DNA of 64,000 bases from Prevotella sp. (GCA_016281055.1 JAEEHW010000082.1:62001-126000), one strand, 5' to 3'. Counted from the first letter of the stretch, positions 24,542 through 33,606 are shown. Numbers and translations: made by a program. Notes: generated from the sequence alone by a model not told the origin.

Positions 24542-25306
24542 CTACATGAACAATCTGCTTGAATCGAATACGGGACCCTCAGTACATACACATACGTTGC
24601 CCTTGTCTTTAGTCTTTTCTACACAACAGAGACAGGCACCAAGCCCACATGCCATCTTGTTCTCAAGACTTACTTCGCAAGATATATTTAGTTGTTCTGC
24701 CAGTCGTGCTACAGCCTTCATCATAGGCATTGGACCGCAGGTAGAGATGAACTTGAATTTTTCTTGTTGCCAGATGCTGTGATTGGTGACGAAGCCTTTT
24801 TCTCCCTCTGTACCATCTTCTGTGGTTATGAATACGCGGCCGTATTCAATAAAACGGTCAAGCATCAGCAGGTCTTTCTTGGAACGTGCACCGAGCAAAA
24901 AGGTTGGTTTGCCGCCTGCTTCGCATATTTTCTTGCCGAGATAGAGTAGGGGGGCAACACCTACACCGCCGCCTACCAGCAGTCTGTCTTCTGCTGGTGA
25001 CAAACTAAATCCATTTCCTAATGGCAACATTACGTTCAGTGTGTCACCACTTTTCAGTTGTGCCATATGGCGTGTGCCGTCACCAACCACGGCTACCAGT
25101 AGATGCAACTCATTCTTTTCTTCGTCAACATTATTTATAGAAATGGGGCGACGCAAGAAAGTGTTGGGTGAATCGTCAACCCTGACTTCTACAAATTGTC
25201 CTGGTAGCATTTGTGGCAGAGGCTCTGAATGCGTCAGACGTATTAGTACATATTTCTCGTTAATGTGTTCAACGGCCTTCACCGTGAGATCTTTACAATA
25301 TTTCAT
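24542..25306 (-). CDS. pyrK: Dihydroorotate dehydrogenase B, electron-transfer subunit
   Basis: The 254-residue product has an FAD-binding beta barrel with RRPISINNVD (about 53-62), an NAD-binding lobe with VGGGVGVAPLLYLG (about 111-124) and a C-terminal cysteine cluster CGLGACLCC...C for one [2Fe-2S] centre (about 219-240). It passes electrons from dihydroorotate oxidation in PyrD to NAD+. The catalytic partner pyrD, usually its neighbour, lies 24 kb away at 49544-50449. It is followed by the Smr gene and preceded, after an 87-base gap, by pepD on the same strand. Confidence 0.93.
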   Translation of the reverse strand: MKYCKDLTVKAVEHINEKYVLIRLTHSEPLPQMLPGQFVEVRVDDSPNTFLRRPISINNVDEEKNELHLLVAVVGDGTRHMAQLKSGDTLNVMLPLGNGFSLSPAEDRLLVGGGVGVAPLLYLGKKICEAGGKPTFLLGARSKKDLLMLDRFIEYGRVFITTEDGTEGEKGFVTNHSIWQQEKFKFISTCGPMPMMKAVARLAEQLNISCEVSLENKMACGLGACLCCVEKTKDKGNVCVCTEGPVFDSSRLFM

Positions 25307-25393
25307 TTTTATTTAAGAGTTATGAATTAAGGTTGTCATATTTCGTTTTCTCTCGGATTTGTTAATCGTACAGTCTTAACTCTTTATTTATAA

Positions 25394-26845
25394 TCATATT
25401 TTTTTGATTATTTCTGTAACCAATTGCCATATTTTGTCAACGGTAGGGATGAGCAGTCGCTCATCGGGTGAGTGTACGCCGCGCATTGTGGGGCCGAGGG
25501 ACAGCATGTCGAGGTTGGGGTATCGTTCAGCGAACAATCCGCACTCCAAACCAGCATGTATGCCTATTACCTTTGGTGCTTTTCCAAACAAATCATTGTA
25601 GCACTGTACAGCAACTGAGCGCAGATGACTTTCGGTGCGCATCTTCCATGCAGGATAACCGTCGCTATGGGTTATGGTGTCGGCGCCTGCCAGTTCGAAC
25701 ACAGAACGTATGGTGTTTACAATGTTTTCAAGGTTGCTCATTACGCTGGAACGCTGACTGCATACTATAGAGCATGATGTTTCGGTGGTACAAATGGAAG
25801 CAAGGTTGCTTGACGTTTCAGTGATGTCGCCCAATATGGTGTCCTGTACTACAGAGTACACTCCGTTATCTACAGCCTGCAAGGCAAGGATGATGCGCTT
25901 ACTGAGGTCTGCAGGCATTACAGGTGTTGTATCTGTGCTTTCCATGTGCCATTGTATGGATGGTTCTGTAACGTGAAATTCCTCTTCAACCTCTGTGGAG
26001 AACACGTTCCAGTCCACTCTTGCTGTTTCTTTTTCACTGAATGGCACGGCGAAGGTTATGCTTCCGTCGCGTGGTATGGCGTTGTGCAGTTTGCCGCTGT
26101 TGAACTGTGCCAGCAATACAGGCATCTTCTTTTGTTCTTTATAAAGGAAACGCGCCAGTAATTTGATGGCATTTGCACGCTTCTTGTTAATGTCGTCACC
26201 AGAGTGTCCTCCTGTCAGTCCTTTGACGGATGCTTTGAGAAAGAAATAATCTTTTCCAACACTCATGTACGAAGTATTCCATGTAGCGGTGGTCGTTTTT
26301 CCACCTGCACATGAAACATAGAACAGTCCCTCATCTTCAGAATCAAGATTGAGCAGCATATTGCCTTTCAGCATATCTCCCTTCAAGCTGTGCGCTCCGG
26401 TCAGACCAGTTTCTTCGTCGCGTGTGAAAAGACACTCCAAGGGACCATGCTCTATGTCGCTTGCATCAAGCAGTGCCAGTTCGATAGCGCAGCCTATGCC
26501 GTCATCAGCGCCGAGTGTGGTTCCCTCGGCCTTCAGCCATTCTCCGTCAATGTACGACTTTATAGGGTCTTTGAGAAAGTCTATATCGTAATCTACGAGT
26601 TTGTCGCACACCATATCCATGTGACTCTGTAATATAATGGTGGGACGTTCCTCCATGCCTTTGGTGGCAGGTTTGCGTATCAGTACGTTGCCGGCATCGT
26701 CAATAATGGTTTCCAATGATCGGCTCTCGCCAAAAGCTTTGAGGTAAGCAATCATCTGCTCCTCATGCTTTGATGGACGCGGTATATTGTTTATCTCTGA
26801 GAAAAAATGAAAGACTCTTTCGGGTTTTAAGTCTTTTTTAGTCAT
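25394..26845 (-). CDS. pepD: Aminoacyl-histidine dipeptidase (PepD, M20C family)
   Basis: The 483-residue zinc dipeptidase has metal and catalytic motifs SHMDMVCDK (about 74-82), EGTTLGADDGIG (about 110-121) and FTRDEETGLTGA (about 141-152); the last holds the general-base glutamate pair. A dimerisation lid domain interrupts the catalytic domain in the middle, and the C-terminal metal histidine lies near IHAGLECGLF. It cleaves Xaa-His and other dipeptides in the cytoplasm and supports amino-acid supply. Length matches E. coli PepD. Confidence 0.93.
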   Translation of the reverse strand: MTKKDLKPERVFHFFSEINNIPRPSKHEEQMIAYLKAFGESRSLETIIDDAGNVLIRKPATKGMEERPTIILQSHMDMVCDKLVDYDIDFLKDPIKSYIDGEWLKAEGTTLGADDGIGCAIELALLDASDIEHGPLECLFTRDEETGLTGAHSLKGDMLKGNMLLNLDSEDEGLFYVSCAGGKTTTATWNTSYMSVGKDYFFLKASVKGLTGGHSGDDINKKRANAIKLLARFLYKEQKKMPVLLAQFNSGKLHNAIPRDGSITFAVPFSEKETARVDWNVFSTEVEEEFHVTEPSIQWHMESTDTTPVMPADLSKRIILALQAVDNGVYSVVQDTILGDITETSSNLASICTTETSCSIVCSQRSSVMSNLENIVNTIRSVFELAGADTITHSDGYPAWKMRTESHLRSVAVQCYNDLFGKAPKVIGIHAGLECGLFAERYPNLDMLSLGPTMRGVHSPDERLLIPTVDKIWQLVTEIIKKI

Positions 26846-26885
26846 AATTTACTTTTTTTATAATACTAAATTCAGTTTTTATTAC

Positions 26886-26893
26886 TAACTTTG
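26886..26893 (+). promoter_or_regulatory. -7 box for the OmpH-like gene
   Basis: TAACTTTG lies 47 bp before the ATG at 26941, within an A/T-rich gap divergent from pepD. The -33 element is not clear. Confidence 0.5.
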
Positions 26894-26940
26894 CAAAATT
26901 AATAAAAAAAACGAAAACAAACAAACTTTATAACGATAAA

Positions 26941-27558
26941 ATGACAAAGAAAAATCTTTATGGTGTGATTGCTGTAGCAGCAGTTGCCCTTGTTTCGCTC
27001 AACTCATGTGACAAATCTCCAAAGGCTGATAAGCCGGAAGCTAAGCAAACTGCTCCAACTGAGCTTAAGATTGCATATGTGGAGGTAGATTCGCTCATGA
27101 CGCAGTATGAGTTCTGCAAGGAGTACTCTTTGATTCTTGAGAAGAAGAGTCAGAATATTCAGGCAACCTTGCAGCAGAAGGGACAGGCTCTGCAGTCTGC
27201 AGCAGCAAATTTCCAGCAGAAACTGCAGCAGAATGCTTATACCCGAGAGCAGGCAGAGCAGATACAGGCAGGCCTGCAGAAGCAAAATGCTGATATTGAA
27301 GCTTTGCAGCAGCGTCTGGGTGCTGAGTTCCAAGAGGAAACAAACAAGTTCAATGCCGCTTTGCATGACTCTCTGCAGCATTTCATTGCTAAGTATAATA
27401 AAGATAAGAAATATACCATGATTCTGTCTAAGTCTGGAGATAATATCCTTTATGCCGACAAGGGCATTGACATCACCAACGAAGTAATCGCTGGTTTGAA
27501 CAAGGGGTATAAGAAAGGCGCAACGAAGACAGAAGACAAGGCTAAGACAAAGAAGTGA
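26941..27558 (+). CDS. OmpH/Skp-like periplasmic chaperone, lipoprotein form
   Basis: The 205-residue product has a signal peptide ending LNSC near residue 23, so it is probably lipidated. After the linker comes the Skp-like beta strand TELKIAYVEVDSLMTQY, then a long glutamine-rich coiled coil (about 75-150) that would form the tentacles, and the closing strand KYTMILSKSGDNILYADKGIDIT. Skp family proteins hold unfolded outer-membrane proteins in the periplasm. The stop codon overlaps the GTG start of the next gene by four bases (GTGA). Confidence 0.88.
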   Translation: MTKKNLYGVIAVAAVALVSLNSCDKSPKADKPEAKQTAPTELKIAYVEVDSLMTQYEFCKEYSLILEKKSQNIQATLQQKGQALQSAAANFQQKLQQNAYTREQAEQIQAGLQKQNADIEALQQRLGAEFQEETNKFNAALHDSLQHFIAKYNKDKKYTMILSKSGDNILYADKGIDITNEVIAGLNKGYKKGATKTEDKAKTKK

Positions 27559-28538
27559 AGGAGATTCACTGGGGCTTCATCGGATGTGGTGAAGTGACGG
27601 AGAAGAAGAGTGGACCGGCGTTCAATGTAGTCGAGGGTTCGCGTGTCGTTGCGGTGATGAGTCGCAATGCCGATAAGGCACGTTCATATGCTGAACGGCG
27701 CGGTATCCCGCGATGGTATGCTGATGCGCAGGCATTGGTAGACGACCCAGATGTGAATGCCGTGTATATTGCAACACCACCATCAAGCCATGCCACGTAT
27801 GCCATTATGGCTATGCGTGCAGGTAAACCTGTCTATATAGAGAAACCTTTGGCGGCATCGTATGATGACTGTGCACGTGTGAATCATGTTTCAAAAGAAA
27901 CTGGTGTGCCGTGTTTTGTGGCATACTATCGTCGCTATCTGCCTTATTTCTTGCGAGTGGGAGAGATATTGCAGAAAGGAATCATCGGTAAGGTGTTGAA
28001 TGTCCAGATTCGTTTTGCCTGTCCGCCGCGTCAGGTAGACTACAATGCTCCGGAGGAACGTCCGTGGCGCATACAGCCGGATATTGCCGGAGGAGGTTAT
28101 TTCTATGATCTCGCACCACATCAACTGGATCTATTGCAACAGTATTTCGGCGTTATTGTACATGCAGAAGGTTTTTCTGCCAATCTCGGAGGACTGTATC
28201 AGGCAGAAGACACAGTCAGCGCCAGTTTCGTTTTCGAAAATGGTTTGCCGGGTAGCGGTTCGTGGTGCTTTGCCGGTCATGAGGCTGGTCGTGAAGATCG
28301 CATAGAATTGATAGGTACGGAAGGCATATTGTGCTTCTCTGTGTTTGATTACGATCCCATTCGATTGCATACCTCTGATGGAATCATGGAAATTGCTGTG
28401 GAGAATCCTCCATACGTGCAGTTGCCGCTCATACGTGCGGTTGTTGAGACTCTGCAAGGACGTGGTGACTGTCAGTGTACAGCACTTAGTGCAACACCCA
28501 CCAACTGGGTGCTTGACAGGATATTGGGTAAATTTTAA
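27555..28538 (+). CDS. Gfo/Idh/MocA-family oxidoreductase
   Basis: The 327-residue product starts at GTG 27555, which overlaps the preceding stop and places the Rossmann motif (GFIGCGEVTEKKSGPAF, residues 7-23) at the correct distance. The substrate-domain hallmark EKPLA follows near residue 97. A conserved central helix GGGYFYDLAPHQLDLL (about 177-192) carries the likely catalytic region with an Asp/His pair. Such enzymes oxidise or reduce sugars, inositols or related alcohols with NAD(P). The substrate cannot be told. Translational coupling to the OmpH gene is probably incidental to function. Confidence 0.85.
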   Translation: MKEIHWGFIGCGEVTEKKSGPAFNVVEGSRVVAVMSRNADKARSYAERRGIPRWYADAQALVDDPDVNAVYIATPPSSHATYAIMAMRAGKPVYIEKPLAASYDDCARVNHVSKETGVPCFVAYYRRYLPYFLRVGEILQKGIIGKVLNVQIRFACPPRQVDYNAPEERPWRIQPDIAGGGYFYDLAPHQLDLLQQYFGVIVHAEGFSANLGGLYQAEDTVSASFVFENGLPGSGSWCFAGHEAGREDRIELIGTEGILCFSVFDYDPIRLHTSDGIMEIAVENPPYVQLPLIRAVVETLQGRGDCQCTALSATPTNWVLDRILGKF

Positions 28539-28542
28539 GGTT

Positions 28543-29655
28543 TTGAGGATAGCGCTTTTAAATATTATGTTAATAGCAACGCTCACACTGTCTGCTCAAA
28601 CAGACAGCGTGGGCGTTGTCGCTAATGACACTTTACCAAAAAAGAAATTGAACTGGTTTAAACGTGCCTATATGTTTGCAGATCGTGTGTTGTCACCGCC
28701 TCGTGATACTAATTATGTGGATACGCAGCAGCAATACAACTGGTGTGCAGAGGTACAGTTGTCGGGGCGCTTTGAACAGTTTCAACTTGATGCCGGTGAT
28801 GATTTTAATCTGAGGGTTACGCCGAAGTGGCGTACTCGCATTGGACCGTTCTTTGGTTGGCGTTTTGCTTTCCTCGGATACAACATTGACTTGAAATCCA
28901 TATTTCTGAACGATGACGACACAGACCTTAGTGCTTCCATATATTCCGCTGCTTTCGGTCTTGATTTGTTCTATCGTCGTGTTGGTGGAAACTACAATGT
29001 CAAGAATTTGACAATCAAGGGCAAAGACTACAGTCCCTTGTTGCATGACCATCCCTTTGACGGCATCAAGGTGGGCATGACACGAATAAGTTTCTACTAT
29101 GTCATGAACTACAAACATTTCTCGCATCAGGCGGCCTACAGTCAGGCGAATCGTCAGTTGCGCTCCGCTGGCTCACCAATAGTAGGCATATCATATGCCC
29201 ATAACCGTATGAGTATGGATTGGGATAAGTTTGCAAATATGGTGAGTGACATTAACAAGACCGAGTACACTTCGAATACCTTGTATGGTCAGCAGAAAAA
29301 CGATGAGTTTTCGCTGACTGGTGGTTATGGGTATAACTGGGTGTTTGCCAAGAACTGGCTTGCAGGCGCAGAACTGACAGGTTCGTTAGGGTATCTACTT
29401 CAGCATACTGCTACGAAGACTAAAGACTATAGTGAAGAGGGAAACGAACAAGGTAACTTCATAAAGTCGTTTGAGGACTTCAGCAAAAAGAATATTGCTT
29501 TCAATGGCACGTTGCGCATGGTCGTTCTCTACAATAATGGCCCGTGGTTCTTTGGTACACAGGGCTATCTATTCTATTATCAATATGGTAATGGCCTTAT
29601 GATGACTCGCAATATGCTCGGATCAGTGTACCTGTATGTCGGTTTCAATTTCTGA
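28543..29655 (+). CDS. DUF4421-family outer-membrane beta-barrel-like protein
   Basis: No ATG gives a good N-terminus. I favour TTG at 28543, five bases after the preceding stop, because it yields a clean signal peptide (MRIALLNIMLIATLTLSAQ). ATG 28567 would leave only its hydrophobic end. The 370-residue product then has alternating amphipathic strands rich in Tyr, Phe and Gly and ends in an aromatic residue (YLYVGFNF), as outer-membrane barrels do. It fits the DUF4421 family of Bacteroidetes. Function is unknown. It may be co-transcribed with the two genes before it. Confidence 0.72.
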   Translation: MRIALLNIMLIATLTLSAQTDSVGVVANDTLPKKKLNWFKRAYMFADRVLSPPRDTNYVDTQQQYNWCAEVQLSGRFEQFQLDAGDDFNLRVTPKWRTRIGPFFGWRFAFLGYNIDLKSIFLNDDDTDLSASIYSAAFGLDLFYRRVGGNYNVKNLTIKGKDYSPLLHDHPFDGIKVGMTRISFYYVMNYKHFSHQAAYSQANRQLRSAGSPIVGISYAHNRMSMDWDKFANMVSDINKTEYTSNTLYGQQKNDEFSLTGGYGYNWVFAKNWLAGAELTGSLGYLLQHTATKTKDYSEEGNEQGNFIKSFEDFSKKNIAFNGTLRMVVLYNNGPWFFGTQGYLFYYQYGNGLMMTRNMLGSVYLYVGFNF

Positions 29656-29705
29656 TATTTAGATGCATAAAAATGCGAAAAGGCGCATAGGCGTTTTCTA
29701 TAATG

Positions 29706-31001
29706 TTAATCAGAAGCGATACTGTCGCATTTGTTTAGTTCTCCCATGAAAGTTTGTGGTTGTAATGCATGGAGACAGAAATTGTCTTGCCATGCTCTGC
29801 CGTTTTCTACACCGCAACCATTGTTCATGATGGCATAGGCTATGAGATGGTTGTCTTTTCCTATGAAATACCCTGCAAGTGTACTGATACCGCCCTCACG
29901 GGTAAGAGTGCCTGTCTTTCCGCGCAACTTGCCCATGATGTCAGGATGGTGCATGCGTTTATACAGTGTGCCATCAACACCAGCCAATGGCATGTCGTTA
30001 ATGACTTCGTTGTATATATATGGTCGTTCATAACAATATATTAATAGTTTTACAAGCAGGTCGGTGGTAAGCTTGTCGTTAGGACATAAACCGCATCCGT
30101 CATCTATATTGCATACCATTGATGGTTCAACATTCAATTCGTTGCGCAGGAATGTGAGTAGTTGCAATTTACCGTTTTCGCGATAATGACCATTCTTGTC
30201 ATATAAGTATCCTAGAGGATATAGCAGCGCTTCTGCATTAATGTTTGATGATACCTTTAGTGATTTCTCTACCATGGAGTGCAGGCTGTTTCTGTTCTCT
30301 GCAATAAGGTTGGTTTTTTTCGGATTGAGTTTGCCATACATTATTTCTCCGTCAATATGTGTAATGCCTCGTGCATGCATGGCTGATGCCATTTCTTTTT
30401 TGACACGTTCAAAACCATGTAATAATATTCCCATGTATCGTGTGCGCAGATCTCCTATAACCCAGTGCTCCTCATGATTCATTGGACTAGTGAACATCAA
30501 GTCCAAAAGAACGTCCCCCTTGACGTATGAGATTCCTTTGTGTTTTAGTTCGTCAAGGAGTAGGTTTAATGTGTCACGGTTGAAAGCGGCGTCAAATTGT
30601 GTCTTGAGAATTAGATTTCCTACTAGTGTGTCGCCTTTGACATCGCCTGATATGTATAATCTGTTGCGCAGTGGCATATTGGCACCCATATAACGTAATA
30701 CTGCGGTGCAGGTGAGAATTTTCATACATGATGCAGGGCTCATAAGTGAGTCTTTGTTGTATGAATATATTTCTTTTTGCGCTGTTATGTCATAAACCTC
30801 TATGCCAAGGCAACCGTCTATGGGATTGTTGATGAGAAATGAGTCTATTCTACTTTTCAGATTTATGTCAATAGGCGGTAGTGTGATGGTATCTGCTTTT
30901 TTACCCCATAATTTTTCGCCGCAACTTTTCGTATTTAAGAATGCAGTTACGGCGAGAAGTGTAATTACTAAAACAATTAGGAATGATATAATTTTTTTCA
31001 A
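29706..31001 (-). CDS. dacB: D-alanyl-D-alanine carboxypeptidase/endopeptidase, PBP4 type (S13)
   Basis: The 431-residue product has an N-terminal membrane anchor or signal segment (about 4-22). The three penicillin-binding motifs are in order: SxxK in SPASCMKIL (about 83-91), SxN in KVSSNINAEAL (about 245-255) and KTG in LRGKTGTLT (about 370-378). Between the first two lies the large insert characteristic of class C PBP4. It trims or cuts peptide cross-links in the periplasmic cell wall. The active-site serine and lysines are intact. Confidence 0.92.
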   Translation of the reverse strand: MKKIISFLIVLVITLLAVTAFLNTKSCGEKLWGKKADTITLPPIDINLKSRIDSFLINNPIDGCLGIEVYDITAQKEIYSYNKDSLMSPASCMKILTCTAVLRYMGANMPLRNRLYISGDVKGDTLVGNLILKTQFDAAFNRDTLNLLLDELKHKGISYVKGDVLLDLMFTSPMNHEEHWVIGDLRTRYMGILLHGFERVKKEMASAMHARGITHIDGEIMYGKLNPKKTNLIAENRNSLHSMVEKSLKVSSNINAEALLYPLGYLYDKNGHYRENGKLQLLTFLRNELNVEPSMVCNIDDGCGLCPNDKLTTDLLVKLLIYCYERPYIYNEVINDMPLAGVDGTLYKRMHHPDIMGKLRGKTGTLTREGGISTLAGYFIGKDNHLIAYAIMNNGCGVENGRAWQDNFCLHALQPQTFMGELNKCDSIASD

Positions 31002-31037
31002 TCTATTCTCCTTTCACGTTTTGACTATGACAAAAAA

Positions 31038-31072
31038 AAGTAGGGGCAAATATCAATTATTTGCCCCTACTT
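31038..31072 (-). terminator. Terminator of the rubrerythrin-like gene
   Basis: Perfect 15-bp stem (arm AAGTAGGGGCAAATA) with a 5-nt loop. Read on the minus strand it is followed by a run of T. It lies seven bases after the minus-strand stop. Confidence 0.9.
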
Positions 31073-31078
31073 ATACTA

Positions 31079-31639
31079 TTATTTCTTGAAATAGCGGTTG
31101 TAGAGACCTTCGAAGCCTTTTCCATGGCGTGCCTCGTCTTTTGCCATTTCGTGTACGGTGTCATGTATTGCATCCCAGCCCTGTGCTTTAGCATTCTTGG
31201 CGATGCGGAACTTGTCTTCGCATGCTCCAGCCTCAGCGTTCATGCGCTTCTCGACATTGGTCTTTGTGTCCCATACTACGTCGCCCAACAGTTCAGCAAA
31301 TTTGCTGGCATGTTCAGCTTCCTCCCATGCGTAGCGTTTGAACGCTTCTGCAATCTCCGGGTAGCCTTCCCGGTCAGCCTGACGGCTCATGGCAAGATAC
31401 ATACCTACTTCGGTGCATTCTCCCATCCAGTGAGCGTTGAGGTCTTTGCGCATCTCGTCATCGATGCCATATTCATTGGCTATGCCTATTACATGCTCTT
31501 GTACGAATTTTATGCCGCCTTCTGCAGCTTCTAGTTCCTTGAACTTTGATGCAGGAACTTTACATTGTGGACATCTTTCAGGTGGTTCTGGTCCTTCGTG
31601 TATGTATCCACATACGGTGCAGATGAATTTTTTGTTCAT
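31079..31639 (-). CDS. Rubredoxin-rubrerythrin fusion (reverse rubrerythrin / NADH peroxidase type)
   Basis: The 186-residue product has an N-terminal rubredoxin-like iron site (CTVCGY...CPQCKVP, cysteines near 8, 11, 24 and 27). A ferritin-like four-helix diiron domain follows, with glutamate/histidine motifs [19 protein letters not shown] and DEARHGKGF. The rubredoxin part comes first, the reverse of classical rubrerythrin. Such proteins reduce hydrogen peroxide and protect anaerobes. It stands alone, with a -7 box at 31705-31712 and its own terminator. Confidence 0.9.
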   Translation of the reverse strand: MNKKFICTVCGYIHEGPEPPERCPQCKVPASKFKELEAAEGGIKFVQEHVIGIANEYGIDDEMRKDLNAHWMGECTEVGMYLAMSRQADREGYPEIAEAFKRYAWEEAEHASKFAELLGDVVWDTKTNVEKRMNAEAGACEDKFRIAKNAKAQGWDAIHDTVHEMAKDEARHGKGFEGLYNRYFKK

Positions 31640-31704
31640 AATGTTTTAGTGTTTTTGTTAGTTGTTAATAATATGGTTATATTTTTGTATTCCTTACTTT
31701 AATG

Positions 31705-31712
31705 CAAACTTA
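31705..31712 (-). promoter_or_regulatory. -7 box of the rubrerythrin-like gene
   Basis: TAAGTTTG on the minus strand, 65 bp upstream of the start codon at 31639. Confidence 0.55.
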
Positions 31713-31793
31713 GTTAAAAGAAATGGAATAACAAAATGTATAGCCTTTTAATTAACAAACTTTATCTACTGTTAACAAAGATGTGTATGTATG

Positions 31794-31818
31794 AAACCTC
31801 AAATTATCTTTGAGGTTT
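31794..31818 (-). terminator. Hairpin overlapping the end of the Spy-like gene
   Basis: Perfect 10-bp stem (AAACCTCAAA / TTTGAGGTTT, loop of 5) that includes the stop codon at 31804-31806. There is no clear T run on the minus strand, so its role as a terminator is uncertain. Confidence 0.45.
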
Positions 31819-32268
31819 CTTGTCTGTCGTGTGTTTTTTGAATTGTTTTTGTTCAGACATCTTGTACATAATCTGGTGTTTGAAGCGTTCTTCAGCATAT
31901 AAGCAAAGAAATACCTTTGATGCAGGAATGACTTTACAGAATTTTGTATGATATGCCATTTGAATCTTCTTCAGTTCCATGTCAATCTTGTCCATGTCTG
32001 ATATTAGTTTTGCAGCATCCTTGTCATTCATCGGTTTTGAACGAACCCACTGACGTTGTTTGTGAAACAGTGCTCTCTGTTTGTTCTTCATTTCGCGGAA
32101 GACAGGGAAGAACTTCTCTGCTTCTTGAGGAGAAAGTCTTGCCTCTTTTGCAATGAAAGCCTCTTGTTCACGTGAGAATTTCTCTGGGTCAAACTTCTTT
32201 GGGGTTTGCGCAGAGAGTGTTACTGCGGATGTGAGTAGCAAAATTATGTAAAACAATTTCTTTATCAT
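31804..32268 (-). CDS. Spy/CpxP-like periplasmic protein
   Basis: Started at 32268, the product has 154 residues and a signal peptide MIKKLFYIILLLTSAVTLSA. The longer frame upstream runs through the preceding anti-sigma gene and is not used. The mature part is all-helical and charged, with the pattern REQEAFIAKEARLSPQEAEKFFPVFREM that recalls the LTxxQ-type repeats of Spy and CpxP chaperones. It is the last gene of the ECF sigma operon, so it probably belongs to the envelope-stress output. The match to Spy is by pattern and is moderate. Confidence 0.7.
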   Translation of the reverse strand: MIKKLFYIILLLTSAVTLSAQTPKKFDPEKFSREQEAFIAKEARLSPQEAEKFFPVFREMKNKQRALFHKQRQWVRSKPMNDKDAAKLISDMDKIDMELKKIQMAYHTKFCKVIPASKVFLCLYAEERFKHQIMYKMSEQKQFKKHTTDKKPQR

Positions 32269-32284
32269 ATCTGCTTTCTTTTTA

Positions 32285-32668
32285 TTACTGTTCTGCCAAA
32301 TAAGTATAGATATCGTCGTTGTCAACCATTGCATATTCCATACAGTCGTTATAGTACTGCTCTGTGATGACTGCATCCTGCTGCTCTGCAATGTGGTTTT
32401 CTTTGTCATTCTGATGATAGAATACACCAATACCCAATATTGATACGGCCGCAACCAAACAAGCTGCCGCAGCATATTTGAACCAGGGCTTCATGGAGAA
32501 GACCTTCATTTTTGTGGTGGATGTCACGGTTGAGTTTTTAGAACATAATGATTCTTTGTCAACACGTTCCATGATTCTATCATGCAATGTATTGAAATAC
32601 CCGTTGGGAACGGTGTAACTACCGTTGTCAACGTATGGTCTTTCTAATATGTTGTTGATGTTTGTCAT
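32285..32668 (-). CDS. Putative anti-sigma factor, single-pass membrane protein
   Basis: The 127-residue product has a soluble N-terminal half (VPNGYFNTLHDRIMERV), one membrane helix (about 62-83, FKYAAAACLVAAVSILGIGVF) and a short acidic periplasmic tail. It is encoded 71 bases after the ECF sigma gene. Size, topology and position fit an anti-sigma factor, although no zinc-binding anti-sigma motif is present. The assignment is therefore based on context. Confidence 0.65.
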   Translation of the reverse strand: MTNINNILERPYVDNGSYTVPNGYFNTLHDRIMERVDKESLCSKNSTVTSTTKMKVFSMKPWFKYAAAACLVAAVSILGIGVFYHQNDKENHIAEQQDAVITEQYYNDCMEYAMVDNDDIYTYLAEQ

Positions 32669-32739
32669 ATTTCTATATTAGTTATCTATCCTATTGACGT
32701 AATAAAAAGATATAGGTTTAATTAATTGAATTGAAATAT

Positions 32740-33282
32740 TCACGCATTATTGTTATGAGCGTCAAAGAATTTCCGAATTTTTTCTACTGCATAATGGTAG
32801 TTCGCTTTTAATCCACCTTCTGATGTTCCGAGTATCTGACTTATCTCTGAGTATTTCTTGTTGTCGAAATATTTAAGTGAGAAAACAGCCCTTTGTGCTT
32901 CAGGCAAGGTTTCAATAGCATCACGTAATAGTCTTTCAACTTCGTCACCATCAAAATATGTGTCAGCAAAAGCTCCCGCAAGGTTGGATACCTCTACATC
33001 GTTTTCATTGTGTTTTTTCTCTCGTCGCAGATGATCCAAAGCTTCATTTACGGCAATGCGATGTAGCCAAGTGGAAATTTTCGAGTCACCACGGAAATCG
33101 TCTAATTTGTTCCATACTTTGATGAATGTTTCCTGAATAACATCGTCGGCATCTTCATGAGTACCAACTATATGACGAACAGTCCAATACAACTTTTCGC
33201 TATATTGGTTAACAATTTCAGAGAAAGCCGTGTGGCGTGTCTCTGGAGAATGTAGTTTTTTGAGTAATAGTTGCTCGTCCAT
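32740..33282 (-). CDS. ECF-family RNA polymerase sigma factor
   Basis: The 180-residue product has region 2 (about 22-90: LYWTVRHIVGTHEDADDVIQ, then FIKVWNKLDDFRGDSKISTW) and region 4 (about 120-170: LPEAQRAVFSLKYFDNKKYS, then SQILGTSEGGLKANYHYAVEKI). Both are complete. It directs transcription of a stress or surface-related regulon. It lies three bases after the small secreted-protein gene and before the putative anti-sigma and Spy-like genes. Confidence 0.93.
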   Translation of the reverse strand: MDEQLLLKKLHSPETRHTAFSEIVNQYSEKLYWTVRHIVGTHEDADDVIQETFIKVWNKLDDFRGDSKISTWLHRIAVNEALDHLRREKKHNENDVEVSNLAGAFADTYFDGDEVERLLRDAIETLPEAQRAVFSLKYFDNKKYSEISQILGTSEGGLKANYHYAVEKIRKFFDAHNNNA

Positions 33283-33285
33283 TAT

Positions 33286-33606
33286 CTATCTGCTGAGCAG
33301 ATTGATTTTTTTAGAAATGTTACCTATCTTTACTATGTGAACAACTTTCTTTAGATTGCTTAAGTCTATATTCTTTTCAGCACTATCTATCTTTATGGAT
33401 AATACAGGCATACCCACAAGGTTATATATATATATGGTTTTGCCTGCAGCTCCAGAAACAGTTAGAGTATTGCCATTAAGCACAATTTTAATTTGTTGAG
33501 TATCTATTTCGCTCAATTCAATTCTTGCTGATGCAGAAGTCACCATTGCAGGGACAAAAGTCAGTGTCAATGCGAGTAATATTGTTGTGTATATTCTTTT
33601 TGCCAT
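33286..33606 (-). CDS. Small exported protein resembling a type IX sorting domain
   Basis: Started at 33606 (MAKRIYTTIL), the product has 106 residues with a signal peptide through about residue 27. What remains is a single small beta domain: VLNGNTLTVSGAAGKTIYIYN, LVGMPVLSIKIDS and a C-terminal KVVHIVKIGNISKKINLLSR. That is the layout of C-terminal Por-secretion tails (YNLxG, then L..G.Y.V.I..), but with no cargo in front. It is the first gene of the ECF operon, three bases before the sigma gene. Its role is unknown; it could be a signal or substrate linked to the sigma factor. Confidence 0.65.
   Translation of the reverse strand: MAKRIYTTILLALTLTFVPAMVTSASARIELSEIDTQQIKIVLNGNTLTVSGAAGKTIYIYNLVGMPVLSIKIDSAEKNIDLSNLKKVVHIVKIGNISKKINLLSR

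Noticed and set aside
29656-29705. Terminator between DUF4421 and dacB
   Set aside because: ATGCG/CGCAT gives only a 5-bp stem with a poor T run; too weak to call.
31804-32475. Longer form of the Spy-like protein starting at 32475
   Set aside because: The extra N-terminus lies inside the anti-sigma gene in another frame, whereas the start at 32268 gives a proper signal peptide.
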